From: Streptomyces monashensis
GTDB taxonomy: Bacteria; Actinomycetota; Actinomycetes; Streptomycetales; Streptomycetaceae
Assembly (NCBI RefSeq): GCF_001866665.1
Contig: NZ_MLYO01000072.1
Span: 124,001-188,000 of the forward strand
Direction: 5' to 3'
Length of the DNA stretch: 64,000 nucleotides
How positions within the stretch are numbered: position 1 is the stretch's first letter; each line of letters opens with the position of its first letter. The position numbers and the translations under genes are program-made. The notes beneath the pieces are model-generated. The model made no database searches and was not told where the DNA came from. It saw nothing but the letters and a program-made list of their open reading frames with translations. Shown here one piece after another: positions 31,570-40,694 of the stretch.

Positions 31570-32006
31570 GATGGGGAACCCTCTCGTCGGGACGGGCGGA
31601 CGCGGGCCACTGTGCTGCGAGTTCACGCCCGCGACCGTCCGGGCCGCTCCGAAGGGGCCGGATGGAGCACGCTTCTGACGCCCCGTGAGGGACAAGAGGA
31701 TTATGTGCGGGCACAGGGGCCGGGGATCCGGGCACGAAACCGGCCCGGACCCCCCGGCCGCCCGCGTCGGCGCGGCTCCGGCGACGACAGCGTGTCCGCG
31801 CCGGCGGCATGAACTCCCGTGTCCTCTCGGGCAGTTCGACCGCAGGGAGGCTCAGCATACGTAACTCTCCCGGATGGTCACCAACACGGGTCCCCGCCCA
31901 CCGGCCGCCCTGTACGGCCCTCTTGCCGCCGCCGCACCCGCCGGGCATATTGGTCCGGACCTTTGTGCGAGGTCGATGCCGATGCCGTCCCCGGGGAGGC
32001 AGAGTC
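31570..32006. other. divergent promoter region (chitosanase / FN3 lipoprotein)
   Basis: 437 bp without a supportable gene. It contains less GC-rich patches (GAGGATTATGTG near 31695 and AGCATACGTAACTC near 31853) that could be -10 regions on either strand, and the GGGGAGG ribosome binding site of the lipoprotein at 31993. Open frames upstream of 32007 lack family features and were not called. Confidence 0.5.
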
Positions 32007-32981
32007 GTGCGACGCGTACCCCTGCCGCTCGTACTGGTCTGCGGAGCCCTGCTGCTCGTCGCGTCCTGCGGCTGGAGCCGGTCCGGCGACGGCGACGACG
32101 GCCGGGCCCCCGGCGCGCCGACCGGGGTCACCGCGCAGGCGGGCAGCGCCACGAGCGTGCACGTGATGTGGAACGCGGTGACCGACAGCCCCGGCATCCG
32201 TACCTACGAGGTGTACCGCGGTACCACGAAGGCGGCCGAAGTCCCAGGCTCACAGCACATGGTGGACGTCGTCAGGCTCAGGCCGTCCACCCGGTACGCC
32301 TTCACCGTGCGAGCCCGGGACGACCAGGGCCGCCTCGGCCCGCCGAGCCGGGCGGTGCCGGCGCGGACCCCGGCCCGGGTGGCTGCGGACCGCTCGGCGC
32401 CGACCCGGCCGTCGGCGCCCGCGGGGCGGGTCGTGGGCAGTAGCGCGGTCCGGCTGTCCTGGGGCGCGTCCCGGGACGACCGGGGCGTGGTCTCGTACGA
32501 CGTCTACCAGGGCGGGGCGAGGATCCACACCGTCGGCGGCGAGCGGACGGCGACCGTGGTCACCGGGCTGCGCCCGGGCACCGCCTACGTCTTCACGGTC
32601 CGGGCCCGGGACGCGGCCGACAACCTCTCCCCCGCGAGCGCCCCGGTCCGCCTCACCACCCCGGGTACCGACGACGGCCACGCCACCGCGCCCACCGGCT
32701 TCACCGCCGGGACCCACCGGTCCGGCGGGGCCTCCTCCATCGACCTGTCCTGGGACCCGCCGGCCACGGACGGAGTGATCACCGAGTACCAGGTCGAGCT
32801 GGACGGCAGGCCGGCCACCTCGCTGGTGTGGGGCGGCACGCCCCCGACCTGGCGGGCGAGTTACAGCTTCTACGGCGGCTTCGGCACCGGCCCCGGCGAG
32901 GAACACCGGGTACGGCTGCGGGCCCGGCTGCCGGACGGCACCTGGGGCGGCTGGTCACAGGAACGAACCGTGACCACCTGA
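32007..32981 (+). CDS. fibronectin type III lipoprotein
   Basis: A 324-residue lipoprotein. GTG 32007 follows GGGGAGG and starts a lipobox signal peptide (VPLPLVLVCGALLLVASC). Three FN3 domains follow: 'GAPTGVTAQAGSATSVHVMWNAV' to PARTP, RPSAPAGRVVGSSAVRLSW to RLTTPG, and APTGFTAG...IDLSWDPP to ERTVTT. There is no catalytic domain, so it is probably a surface-anchored binding or spacer protein; FN3 arrays in Streptomyces often accompany chitin or cellulose hydrolases, and the divergent chitosanase is consistent with that. An upstream in-frame start at 31809 would bury the signal peptide and is rejected. Confidence 0.85.
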   Translation: MRRVPLPLVLVCGALLLVASCGWSRSGDGDDGRAPGAPTGVTAQAGSATSVHVMWNAVTDSPGIRTYEVYRGTTKAAEVPGSQHMVDVVRLRPSTRYAFTVRARDDQGRLGPPSRAVPARTPARVAADRSAPTRPSAPAGRVVGSSAVRLSWGASRDDRGVVSYDVYQGGARIHTVGGERTATVVTGLRPGTAYVFTVRARDAADNLSPASAPVRLTTPGTDDGHATAPTGFTAGTHRSGGASSIDLSWDPPATDGVITEYQVELDGRPATSLVWGGTPPTWRASYSFYGGFGTGPGEEHRVRLRARLPDGTWGGWSQERTVTT

Positions 32982-33161
32982 TCCCGGAGATCGCGGCGCG
33001 TGAACGGGCGCCGCTGCGCCGCACGGAGGAAACCGTCACCTGACCGGCCTTCTCCCGCATGCCGGCCCCCGCGGCAGCGCCTTGGCTGCTGACCAGGCGC
33101 ACGGACGTACCCGACCCTCGGCGGCCCCTCGTACCGCCGACCGTGCCGCCGGAGGCCGGCC

Positions 33162-33659
33162 ATGTCCTGCACACGACGTCTGCTCCGCTCCGGACCGGTC
33201 CTGGCGGCCGCCCTCGCGCTTCCCGTCGGGCAGGCCGTCGCGGAGTCGGGCATCTCCGTCAGCGCCGTCGGGTCCACCGTCTCGGTGGTCACGAGCGCGT
33301 GCACGCGGACCGACGGCGGCTGGGGCAGCGCCGCCCTGCTGACCGGCCGGCAGACGAACATCGCGACGGGCCGGCGCACTTCCCTCGCGGGCACGACCGC
33401 CGGCCAGTCCGCGACCTGGTCGAGCGTGCGCCCGGGGACGTACACCGTCGTCGTGGTCTGCTCCGGCGGCAGCACGGCGGGCACCCGGTCGGTGCTCGTC
33501 CCCTCGGCCCCGGGGACGTCCTCGGCCGCACCGGCCCTCGGCATCATGGGCGGCCTCGGCGACGCCGCCCGCGACTACGGCCCACTGGCACTGGGCATCG
33601 GCGCGGCCCTGGCCGGCAGCGGCGTCATCGCCACGGGCCGGTACCTGCGCCGCCGTTGA
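33162..33659 (+). CDS. secreted, C-terminally anchored protein of unknown function
   Basis: A 165-residue protein with an N-terminal signal peptide (RRLLRSGPVLAAALALPVGQAVA), a Thr/Ser/Val-rich beta-type extracellular region (ISVSAVGSTVSVVTSACTRTDGGWG ... GTYTVVVVCSGG) with two cysteines, and a C-terminal hydrophobic helix (LALGIGAALAGSGVIATG) ending in YLRRR. That gives a type-I surface protein topology, though there is no sortase LPxTG/LAxTG motif. No family is recognised. It is 180 bp downstream of the FN3 lipoprotein, whose expression it may share. Confidence 0.7.
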   Translation: MSCTRRLLRSGPVLAAALALPVGQAVAESGISVSAVGSTVSVVTSACTRTDGGWGSAALLTGRQTNIATGRRTSLAGTTAGQSATWSSVRPGTYTVVVVCSGGSTAGTRSVLVPSAPGTSSAAPALGIMGGLGDAARDYGPLALGIGAALAGSGVIATGRYLRRR

Positions 33660-33710
33660 CGCCGTTCCGCTTCGACGCGGCCGTACCGGCTCGCCCGCCC
33701 CGCACGGGGC

Positions 33711-34256
33711 TCAGTCGGTGTCCGGCAGGTCGGCGAACTCGCTGAGCGCGTGGGTGAGCCACTGGGTCCAGAAGGTCTCCAGGTCGATGCCGGCCCGCAG
33801 CACGAGGTGGCGCAGCCGGTCCTCGGGGGCGTCCCGGTCCGGCGGGAAGTCCCGCTCCTCGATCTTCCGGTACTCGGCCAACTGCCGCCGGTGCAGCTCC
33901 AGATGGCGGTGCAGGTCCGCCTCCAGGCCCGCCGTGCCGACCACCGCGGCGGCCCGCAGCCGCAGCAGGAGCACGTCCCGCTGCGGCTTGGGGTCCTGCG
34001 TGGCCGCGGTCCAGCGGGCCAGCTCGGCGCGGCCGGCGGGCAGTACCTCGTAGCTCTTCTTCTGCCCGCGGGCCGGCGCCTGTGCCGGCAGTGCGCGGAT
34101 GAGTCCCTCGGCCTCCAGTTTCCCCAGCTCGCGATAGATCTGCTGGTGCGTCGCGGACCAGAAGTAGCCGATCGACTTGTCGAAACGGCGGGTCAGTTCC
34201 AGTCCCGACGACGGCCTTTCCAGCAGGGCGGTGAGGATGGCGTGCGGGAGTGACAT
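33711..34256 (-). CDS. PadR-family transcriptional regulator
   Basis: A 181-residue PadR-type protein: MSLPHAILTALLERPSSGLELTRRFDKSIGYFWSATHQQIYRELGKLEAEGLI (winged helix), then GQKKSYEVLPAGRAELARW, then a helical Vir_act_alpha_C-like dimerisation domain (LEADLHRHLELHRRQLAEYRKIEE). It is 39 bp downstream of the 2,4-dienoyl-CoA reductase on the same strand, so it is likely cotranscribed and may control that gene through the palindromes at 36370/36415. The ligand is unknown. Confidence 0.9.
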   Translation of the reverse strand: MSLPHAILTALLERPSSGLELTRRFDKSIGYFWSATHQQIYRELGKLEAEGLIRALPAQAPARGQKKSYEVLPAGRAELARWTAATQDPKPQRDVLLLRLRAAAVVGTAGLEADLHRHLELHRRQLAEYRKIEERDFPPDRDAPEDRLRHLVLRAGIDLETFWTQWLTHALSEFADLPDTD

Positions 34257-34295
34257 GGCCTCATCCTATGGAGACGGGGAGGTACGGCAGGCGCC

Positions 34296-36311
34296 CTACA
34301 GCCCCGCCGCCAGCTCCGTGCCCTGCTTGATGGCCCGCTTGGCGTCCAGTTCGGCCGCGACGTCCGCGCCGCCGATCAGATGGACGCTGTGCCCGGCGGC
34401 GGCCAGCTCCTCGTACAGGTCGCGGCGCGGCTCCTGGCCGGTGCACAGGACGACCGTGTCGACCTCCAGGACCGTGCTCTCCTCGCCGACGGTGATGTGC
34501 AGTCCGGCGTCGTCGATACGGTCGTAGCGCACGCCCGGGACCATGGTCACGCCCCGGTGCTTCAGCTCGGCGCGGTGGATCCAGCCGGTGGTCTTGCCGA
34601 GCCCGGCGCCGACCTTGCTGGTCTTGCGCTGGAGCAGGTGGACCTGGCGGGGCGGGGCGGGCCGCTCGGGTGCGGCGAGGCCGCCCGGCGTCCGGTAGTC
34701 CATGTCGACGCCCCAGCCGCGGAAGTACGTCTCGGGGTCCTCGCTCGCCTTGTCGCCGCCGTCGGTGAGGAACTCGGCGACGTCGAAGCCGATGCCGCCG
34801 GCGCCGAGGACGGCCACCCGGTCGCCGACGGGGGCGCCGTCCCGCAGCACGTCGAGGTAGCCGAGGACGCGAGGGTGGTCGACGCCCGGGATGTCGGGGG
34901 TGCGCGGGGTGACGCCGGTGGCGACGACGACCTCGTCGTAGCCGGTGACGGTCTCGGCGGTGGCCCAGGTGTCCAGGCGTACGTCGACGCCGTGCGCGTC
35001 GAGCTGGTGGCGGAAGTAGCGCAGCGTCTCGTCGAACTCCTGCTTGCCGGGGACCTTGCGGGCGACGTTGAGCTGGCCGCCGACCTCGCTCGCGGCGTCG
35101 AAGAGCGTGACCGCGTGACCGCGTTCGGCGGCGCTCACGGCGCAGGCGAGGCCCGCCGGTCCCGCGCCGACGACGGCGACGCGCTTCTTGCGCCGGGTCG
35201 GTGCGAGGACCAGCTCGGTCTCGTGGCAGGCACGCGGGTTGACCAGGCAGGAGGTGATCTTGCCGCTGAAGGTGTGGTCGAGGCAGGCCTGGTTGCAGCC
35301 GATGCAGGTGTTGATGGCCTCGGGCGTGCCGGCGGCGGCCTTGGCGACGAAGTCGGGGTCGGCGAGCATCGGGCGGGCCATGGAGACCATGTCGGCGAAG
35401 CCGCCGGCCAGCAACTCCTCGGCGACCTCGGGGGTGTTGATGCGGTTGGTGGTCACCAGGGGGACGGACACCTCGCCCATCAGCTTCTTGGTGACCCAGG
35501 TGTAGGCACCGCGCGGCACCGAGGTGGCGATGGTGGGGATGCGGGCCTCGTGCCAGCCGATGCCGGTGTTGATGATCGTCGCCCCGGCGGCCTCGATCTC
35601 CTTGGCGAGGGTGACGACCTCCGGCAGCGAGGAGCCGCCCGGCACCAGGTCCAGCATGGACAGCCGGTAGATGACGATGAAGTCCTCGCCGACGGCCTCG
35701 CGCACCCGCTTGACGATCTCGACGGGGAAGCGCGTCCGGTTCTCGTAGGAGCCGCCCCAGCGGTCGGTGCGCCGGTTGGTCTGCAGGGCGATGAACTCGT
35801 TGATGAGGTAGCCCTCGGAGCCCATGATCTCGACGCCGTCGTAGCCGGCCTGGCGGGCGAGGCGGGCGGTGCGGGCGTAGTCGTCGATGGTCCGCTCGAT
35901 GTCGGCGTCGCTCAGCTCGCGCGGCACGAAGGGGCTGATGGGCGCCTGGAGCGGGCTCGGCGCGACGAGGTCCTGGTGGTAGGCGTACCGCCCGAAGTGC
36001 AGGATCTGCAGCGCGATCCGGCCGCCCTCGCGGTGCACGGCCCCGGTGACGGCCCGGTGTTGCTCGGCCTCGGCCTCGGTGGTGAGCTTGGCGCCGCCCT
36101 CGTACGGCCGGCCCTCGTCGTTGGGCGCGATGCCGCCGGTGACGATGAGGCCGACGCCACCGCGCGCGCGGGCCGCGTAGAACGCCGCCATCCGCTCGAA
36201 GCCGTGCTCGGCCTCCTCCAGGCCGACGTGCATGGAGCCCATCAGCACGCGGTTGGGCAGGGTGGTGAAGCCCAGGTCGAGCGGGTTCATCAGATGCGGG
36301 TAACGGCTCAT
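34296..36311 (-). CDS. fadH: NADPH-dependent 2,4-dienoyl-CoA reductase
   Basis: A 671-residue three-domain flavoprotein. The OYE-like FMN barrel (residues 1-340) has LPNRVLMGSMHVGLEE, LHFGRYAYH and GYDGVEIMGSEGYLINEF. The [4Fe-4S] cysteines are in CIGCNQACLD...SCLVNPRAC (about 340-366). The FAD and NADPH folds follow (RVAVVGAGPAGLACAVSAA; RVAVLGAGGIGFDVAEFL). It reduces 2,4-dienoyl-CoA in the breakdown of polyunsaturated fatty acids. Length matches E. coli FadH (672). Its promoter region holds a perfect TGCAACTAGTTGCA palindrome, probably the operator. It is divergent from a tautomerase and followed by a PadR gene. Confidence 0.93.
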   Translation of the reverse strand: MSRYPHLMNPLDLGFTTLPNRVLMGSMHVGLEEAEHGFERMAAFYAARARGGVGLIVTGGIAPNDEGRPYEGGAKLTTEAEAEQHRAVTGAVHREGGRIALQILHFGRYAYHQDLVAPSPLQAPISPFVPRELSDADIERTIDDYARTARLARQAGYDGVEIMGSEGYLINEFIALQTNRRTDRWGGSYENRTRFPVEIVKRVREAVGEDFIVIYRLSMLDLVPGGSSLPEVVTLAKEIEAAGATIINTGIGWHEARIPTIATSVPRGAYTWVTKKLMGEVSVPLVTTNRINTPEVAEELLAGGFADMVSMARPMLADPDFVAKAAAGTPEAINTCIGCNQACLDHTFSGKITSCLVNPRACHETELVLAPTRRKKRVAVVGAGPAGLACAVSAAERGHAVTLFDAASEVGGQLNVARKVPGKQEFDETLRYFRHQLDAHGVDVRLDTWATAETVTGYDEVVVATGVTPRTPDIPGVDHPRVLGYLDVLRDGAPVGDRVAVLGAGGIGFDVAEFLTDGGDKASEDPETYFRGWGVDMDYRTPGGLAAPERPAPPRQVHLLQRKTSKVGAGLGKTTGWIHRAELKHRGVTMVPGVRYDRIDDAGLHITVGEESTVLEVDTVVLCTGQEPRRDLYEELAAAGHSVHLIGGADVAAELDAKRAIKQGTELAAGL

Positions 36312-36369
36312 CGGGCCCTCCGTGCACGGGTGTCGTCACTCCTTGTTGTAGAGGACACCCAGGGCTTTG

Positions 36370-36383
36370 TGCAACTAGTTGCA
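36370..36383. promoter_or_regulatory. palindrome TGCAACTAGTTGCA upstream of fadH
   Basis: A perfect 14-bp palindrome 59 bp upstream of the fadH ATG in the divergent fadH/tautomerase region. It shares the ACTAGT core with the neighbouring palindrome at 36415. A PadR- or MarR-type dimer is a plausible binder. Confidence 0.6.
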
Positions 36384-36414
36384 GAAACATCGGAGGGTGA
36401 CACCGACCACCTCT

Positions 36415-36432
36415 GTACCTACTAGTATGTAC
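36415..36432. promoter_or_regulatory. palindrome GTAC-n-TACTAGTA-n-GTAC upstream of tautomerase
   Basis: An 18-bp palindrome with a single mismatched pair (GTACCTACTAGTATGTAC). It overlaps an ATGTACAT half-element (36427-36434) of the kind bound by PadR proteins. It lies 53 bp upstream of the tautomerase start. Centres of the two palindromes are 47 bp apart. Confidence 0.55.
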
Positions 36433-36484
36433 ATTCAGCGCGGCAAGCACGGCCCGCCACCCGCCCGCGAAAGGATGTTCCGCC

Positions 36485-36898
36485 ATGCCCTTCGTCCGGA
36501 TCGACGCGCTCGGCACCGATCCCGCCCGGCTCGACGCACTCGGCCAGGCGGTCCACGACGCCCTCGTGGAAACCCTCGGTGTCCCGCCCGAGGACCGCTT
36601 CCAGGTGCTGACCGGCCACGACGGCGTGACCGGCACGCTCCGCCACGACGCGCACCTCGGCGTGCCCAAGGACGACTCGGTGGTCTTCGTCGCGATCACC
36701 CTGCGCGCCGGGCGCGGCCCGGACCTCAAGCGCGCGCTGTACCGGCGGATCTCCGAGCTGGTGCACGAGCGCACGGGCACGGACCCGGCGAACGTGCTCG
36801 TCACGCTCACCGAGAACACGTCCGTCGACTGGTCCTTCGGGTACGGTGTGGCGCAGTACGCCCCGGACGGCGAGGGGCCGGCCGGGGCGCTGTCGTGA
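36485..36898 (+). CDS. tautomerase-superfamily protein
   Basis: A 137-residue protein beginning MPFVRIDALG, where Met removal exposes the catalytic Pro1 of the 4-oxalocrotonate tautomerase superfamily. RFQVLTGHDG and VVFVAITLRAGRGPDLKRALYRRISELVHERTGTDPANVLVTLTEN complete the fused beta-alpha-beta form. AAAGGA upstream supports the start. The physiological substrate is unknown. Expression is probably tied to fadH through the shared divergent operator region. Confidence 0.87.
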   Translation: MPFVRIDALGTDPARLDALGQAVHDALVETLGVPPEDRFQVLTGHDGVTGTLRHDAHLGVPKDDSVVFVAITLRAGRGPDLKRALYRRISELVHERTGTDPANVLVTLTENTSVDWSFGYGVAQYAPDGEGPAGALS

Positions 36899-36914
36899 CG
36901 CTGCGCGATCGGTG

Positions 36915-37286
36915 TCAGGCGCTCTCCAGGCGCAGGTGCAGATCCCGCTCCTGGTCGCCGGAGGCCGTGCAGGTCTCCTGGACGGTGAAGATCGAGTCCA
37001 GGGTGTGCCGGAACCGGTCCACGGCCCAGTAGCCGCCCTGGACGTCCGCCTGGACGGCCGAGCCGAGGTGGACCGGCGCACAGTGCGGCACGTGCTCGTC
37101 CGCGATGTCGTAGGTGCCGAGCCACACCATCGGCCGGACCTCGTGCAACTGCTGGGGGACCTCCTCCGCGCCCCGGTCGGACGCGAAGCAGGACCTCAGG
37201 GCGTCGAAGACGATGCGGGCGTCCTCCTTGGAGCCGCTGATCTCCACCGTGACGGTTTCCGGATGCGACCGCTCCGTGTGTCCCAT
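36915..37286 (-). CDS. conserved protein of unknown function
   Basis: A 123-residue, acidic, apparently cytosolic protein: no signal peptide, no membrane helix. It opens with a beta-alpha-like segment (ETVTVEISGSKEDARIVFDALRSCF) and has a central 'RPMVWLGTYDIADEH'. An AAAGGAGCAC ribosome binding site lies directly before the ATG (36-37 region reads back as strong Shine-Dalgarno). I do not recognise the family; the length and composition suggest a small alpha/beta domain. It is convergent with the tautomerase gene, 16 bp apart. Confidence 0.7.
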   Translation of the reverse strand: MGHTERSHPETVTVEISGSKEDARIVFDALRSCFASDRGAEEVPQQLHEVRPMVWLGTYDIADEHVPHCAPVHLGSAVQADVQGGYWAVDRFRHTLDSIFTVQETCTASGDQERDLHLRLESA

Positions 37287-37393
37287 GGAGTGCTCCTTTC
37301 ATGGCCGTGCCGCTGTCGGAACGGGGTACCCCGCCGAACCGCGTCCACCCTCAGGAAAGCACCACGGGCCCGTGAGCACACCCCCGGTCACGG

Positions 37394-38272
37394 TCAGCCG
37401 CGCGTGAACTTGTACGTCTTGCTGTCGGTGAGGATGCAGAAACCGGGCGACATCACGATCACGCGCAGGATGCCGGTGCGCCGGTCGTAGTCGATGCCCT
37501 CCACCTCGAAGGAGCCCGAGCAGGAGCTGCGCAGCGGCAGCTGGCGCAGGGCGGTGACGTGGCCGGTGACGTCCGAGGAGCCGGGGGTGGCCGACAGGTC
37601 GATCTGGAGCAGCGGCTTGGTCATGCCGAACAGGCTGCCGTCGGGGTCGTCCGAGGAGCACAGCAGGGTGGTGGGGCCGGAGAAGTCGCAGCCCTGGACG
37701 TCACGGACCGGGTGGTCCAGGTTGACCCGCGAGGCCAGCGGGAGGTCGGCCGAGGGCGAGGTGCTCGCGTTGACGCCGGGGGTCGGGAAGACCAGCAGTC
37801 GGTTCATCGTGCCCCACTCGCCCGAGAGCATCCACTGGCCGTCGGGCGAGATCGCGTCCCACGAGTTGTTCAGGGCCTCGCCGGAGCTGAGCGTGTGCAC
37901 GTACTCCGACCAGGTGCCGTCGGGCGCCTGCACGCGGTACATCTTCGAGTTGCCGGAGTCCTGCTGGTAGGGCTCGATGTAGTAGCCGTTGTACGAGGCG
38001 TCGGGGTCGCCGACGTGGTTCCAGCCGCGCACGGAGACGCTGAGCGGGATGGTGCCGATGCCGGTGTAGCGGTTGGGGCTGTTCGCCGGGACCTCCACGG
38101 AGGCCAGACCCTGGCTCTCGGTCAGCGGGTCGGCGCGGTCGGAGCCGGTCTCGGTCCAGGTGTCGGCCGCGGAGGCGGGCGCGGGCGCGGCGAGGGACAC
38201 GACGGCGGCGGTGGCCAGGGTGACGAGTCCGGCGAGGACGGTGTGACAACGTTGCCGGGCGGACGCGGGCAT
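37394..38272 (-). CDS. secreted protein of unknown function
   Basis: A 292-residue secreted protein. ATG 38272 follows GAGGAG and begins a signal peptide (HTVLAGLVTLATAAVVSLAAPAPASAAD). The mature part is beta-rich with repeated short aromatic/Gly segments (GWNHVGDPDASYNGYYIEPYQ, 'DGTWSEYVHTLSSGEALNNSWDAISPDGQWMLSGEWG') suggestive of a beta-propeller-like fold. It has four cysteines, likely two disulphides (QGCDF/LLCSS and RSSCSG/GFCIL). No catalytic motif is seen. The promoter region contains TGTACAGACCAATAC, resembling half of a DasR site; chitin-linked regulation is only a guess. Confidence 0.75.
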   Translation of the reverse strand: MPASARQRCHTVLAGLVTLATAAVVSLAAPAPASAADTWTETGSDRADPLTESQGLASVEVPANSPNRYTGIGTIPLSVSVRGWNHVGDPDASYNGYYIEPYQQDSGNSKMYRVQAPDGTWSEYVHTLSSGEALNNSWDAISPDGQWMLSGEWGTMNRLLVFPTPGVNASTSPSADLPLASRVNLDHPVRDVQGCDFSGPTTLLCSSDDPDGSLFGMTKPLLQIDLSATPGSSDVTGHVTALRQLPLRSSCSGSFEVEGIDYDRRTGILRVIVMSPGFCILTDSKTYKFTRG

Positions 38273-38603
38273 GGCCGGCTCCTCGGGTGGGATGGGGGCT
38301 GCGTGCGGGGGCACTCGGACGGCGGACAGTCTGGCGTGGCTTGTTAGTCATGTACAGACCAATACAGCAACATGTGCGTGAACACTCCCGGTGTGCGCAC
38401 GGCGCGTGCAGGATGTCCGGGAGGCCGCGCCGACGCGGCGGAAGGGCCCGTTCACGGCGGCTTCGGCGGACGTGCACCGCCGCGGTGAGAGATGGTGGAG
38501 GTAGCCGGCGAACGCGCCGGGGAGTCGGGTGTGACGCGGTGGAGCAAGGGGAGCCGGCACGGGGGACCACGTGCCGAGCCGACGGGCGAAGGCGGTGCAG
38601 GGC
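38273..38603. other. divergent promoter region (secreted protein / PP2C phosphatase)
   Basis: 331 bp with no supportable gene. An unusually AT-rich stretch at about 38340-38372 (GTTAGTCATGTACAGACC, then AATACAGCAACATG) is the likely promoter of the secreted protein. The rest is GC-rich. A GTG at 38571 in frame with the phosphatase is an alternative start for that gene. Confidence 0.5.
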
Positions 38604-40682
38604 ATGAGTGCAGCCGAGGCTCCGGTGACGCAGGGCGGCGATGCCGCCCGCGGGCCGGTACGGCCGGGCGGCCTGCTCGACGTGCTGGGCGTGGCGTCGG
38701 TGGTGCTGGACACCGCCGGCCGGATCGTGCTGTGGAGCCCGCAGGCCGAGGAGCTGTTCGGCTACACCGCGCACGAGGCCCTCGGCCAGTACGCCGCCCG
38801 GCTGATGGTCCACGAGCGGCACATCGAGCTGGTCGGCAAGCTCTTCGCCGATGTGATGCGCACCGGGCAGAGCTGGGCCGGCGGTTTCCCGGTCAAGCAC
38901 AAGGACGGCAGCACCCGCCTGGTGGAGTTCCGCAACATGCGGCTGCTGGACGACCGCGGTGACGTGTACGCGCTCGGCCTCGCCGCCGACCAGTCGACCG
39001 TGCGGCGCCTCGAACAGGACGTGGCGCTGTCCGAGCGGATGGTCGAGCAGTCGCCGAGCGGCCTCGCCGTCCTGGACCCGCAGCTGCGGTTCGTCTCGGT
39101 GAACCCGGCGCTGGAGCGGATCAACGGACTGCCCGCCGCCGACCACGTGGGCCGCCCGTTGGCCGAGGTCCTGCCCCGGCTGGTGACCGAGCCCCTGGAG
39201 GCGGAGGCCCGGCAGGTGCTGCGGACCGGGGTGCCGGTGATCGACCGGCCCGTGGTCGGCCGTACGTCGGCCGACCCGGAGCAGGACCACACCTGGTCGC
39301 TGTCGCTGTACCGCCTGGAGGACGCGCTGGGCAACGTGCTGGGCGTCGCCGCCTCCGTGATCGACATCACCGAGCAGCACCGGGCCTCCGTGGAGGCGGA
39401 GACGGCCCGGCGCCGGCTCGCGGTCATCGCCGACGCCTCCGCCCGCATCGGTACGACGCTCGAACTGGACCGCACCGCCTGCGAGTTGGCCGAGGTCGCG
39501 GTGCCGGAGCTGGCCGACGTGGCCGCCGTGGACCTGCTGGACGCGGTGGTGGAGGGCCGGCGCAGCACGCTGGGCCCGGCGGAGCCGGCGGTGATCCGGG
39601 CCCTCGCGCTGCGCCCGCAGGACGACTCGGATGCCGTGCGGGCCGCGGACCTGCCCGGGGCGACCGCCCGGTACGGGCCCGACCGGCTGGTCACCGAGTG
39701 CGTGCGCTCGGCCGAGGCGGTGCTGGTGCCGCGGGTGAGGGACGAGGACCTCCCCCGCATCGCCCGCTCCCCGGAGGCGGCCGAGCTGCTGGGCCGGGCG
39801 GGTCTGCACTCGTATCTCGCGGTCCCGTTGATCGCCCGGGGCGAGGTGCTCGGCGCCCTGGACCTCAAACGCACCCGCAATCCGGCGCCGTTCGACGAGG
39901 ACGACGTCCTGCTCGCCCGCGAACTGGCCGCGCGCGCGGCGGTGCAGATCGACAACGCGCGCTGGTACCAGAACGCCCGCAACACCGCCCTCACGCTCCA
40001 GCGCAGCCTGCTGCCCAGCCACCCGCCGGTCACCACCGGCCTGGAGGTGGCCTCGCGCTACCAGCCGGCCGGGGCGACGAGCGAGGTCGGCGGCGACTGG
40101 TTCGACGTCATCCCGCTGGAGGGCGGCAGGACCGCGCTCGTGGTCGGCGACGTGATGGGCAGCGGTATCAGCGCGGCCGCGACGATGGGCCGGCTGCGCA
40201 CGGCGACCACCACGCTCGCCGCCCTCGGCCTGGACCCGGCGCTGCTGCTGGAGCAGCTGGACAAGACCACGTCCGCCCTGGACCACTCGATCGCGACCTG
40301 TGTGTACGCCGTCCACGATCCGTATCTGCGGCAGTGCCGGATCGCCAACGCGGGCCATCTGCCCCCGGCCCGGGTCCGCCCCGGCCGGCCGCCGGAGCTG
40401 CTCGACCTGCCGACCGGGGTACCGCTGGGGGTGGGCGGGATCGACTTCTCCACCGTCACCGTCGACTTCGCGCCCGGCGACGAACTCGTCTTCTACACCG
40501 ACGGGTTGGTGGAGACCCGCTGCCACTCGCTGGACGAGCGGCTGGACTTCCTGCTGTCGCTGCTCGACGACCCCGCCCGCCCCCTGGAGGAGACCTGCGA
40601 CCTCCTGCTGCGCACCCTGCACCACCCCGACAACCACGACGACGTCGCCCTGCTCATTGCCCGCGCACAGGAACTGCCGTAG
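38604..40682 (+). CDS. PAS-PAS-GAF-SpoIIE (PP2C) phosphatase
   Basis: A 692-residue (or 703 from GTG 38571) soluble sensor phosphatase. PAS domains lie at about 25-140 (LWSPQAEELFGYTAHEALG) and 150-270 (FVSVNPALERINGLPAADHVG). A GAF domain (280-450; VLVPRVRDEDLPRIA, 'SYLAVPLIARGEVLGALDLKR') follows, then a SpoIIE-type PP2C domain (470-690) with metal-binding Asp in GGDWFDVIPL, VGDVMGSGISAAATMG, NAGHLPP, LVFYTDGLVETR and NHDDVALLIA. Such proteins dephosphorylate anti-sigma-antagonists (STAS proteins) in Streptomyces; the STAS proteins 11 kb away are possible but unproven partners. No kinase (HATPase) domain is present. Confidence 0.9.
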   Translation: MSAAEAPVTQGGDAARGPVRPGGLLDVLGVASVVLDTAGRIVLWSPQAEELFGYTAHEALGQYAARLMVHERHIELVGKLFADVMRTGQSWAGGFPVKHKDGSTRLVEFRNMRLLDDRGDVYALGLAADQSTVRRLEQDVALSERMVEQSPSGLAVLDPQLRFVSVNPALERINGLPAADHVGRPLAEVLPRLVTEPLEAEARQVLRTGVPVIDRPVVGRTSADPEQDHTWSLSLYRLEDALGNVLGVAASVIDITEQHRASVEAETARRRLAVIADASARIGTTLELDRTACELAEVAVPELADVAAVDLLDAVVEGRRSTLGPAEPAVIRALALRPQDDSDAVRAADLPGATARYGPDRLVTECVRSAEAVLVPRVRDEDLPRIARSPEAAELLGRAGLHSYLAVPLIARGEVLGALDLKRTRNPAPFDEDDVLLARELAARAAVQIDNARWYQNARNTALTLQRSLLPSHPPVTTGLEVASRYQPAGATSEVGGDWFDVIPLEGGRTALVVGDVMGSGISAAATMGRLRTATTTLAALGLDPALLLEQLDKTTSALDHSIATCVYAVHDPYLRQCRIANAGHLPPARVRPGRPPELLDLPTGVPLGVGGIDFSTVTVDFAPGDELVFYTDGLVETRCHSLDERLDFLLSLLDDPARPLEETCDLLLRTLHHPDNHDDVALLIARAQELP

Positions 40683-40694
40683 CCGGGACGGACG

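Noticed and set aside
31809..32006. Upstream extension of the FN3 lipoprotein
   Set aside because: It would place about 65 Arg/Pro-rich residues before the lipobox signal peptide; GTG 32007 has a good Shine-Dalgarno.
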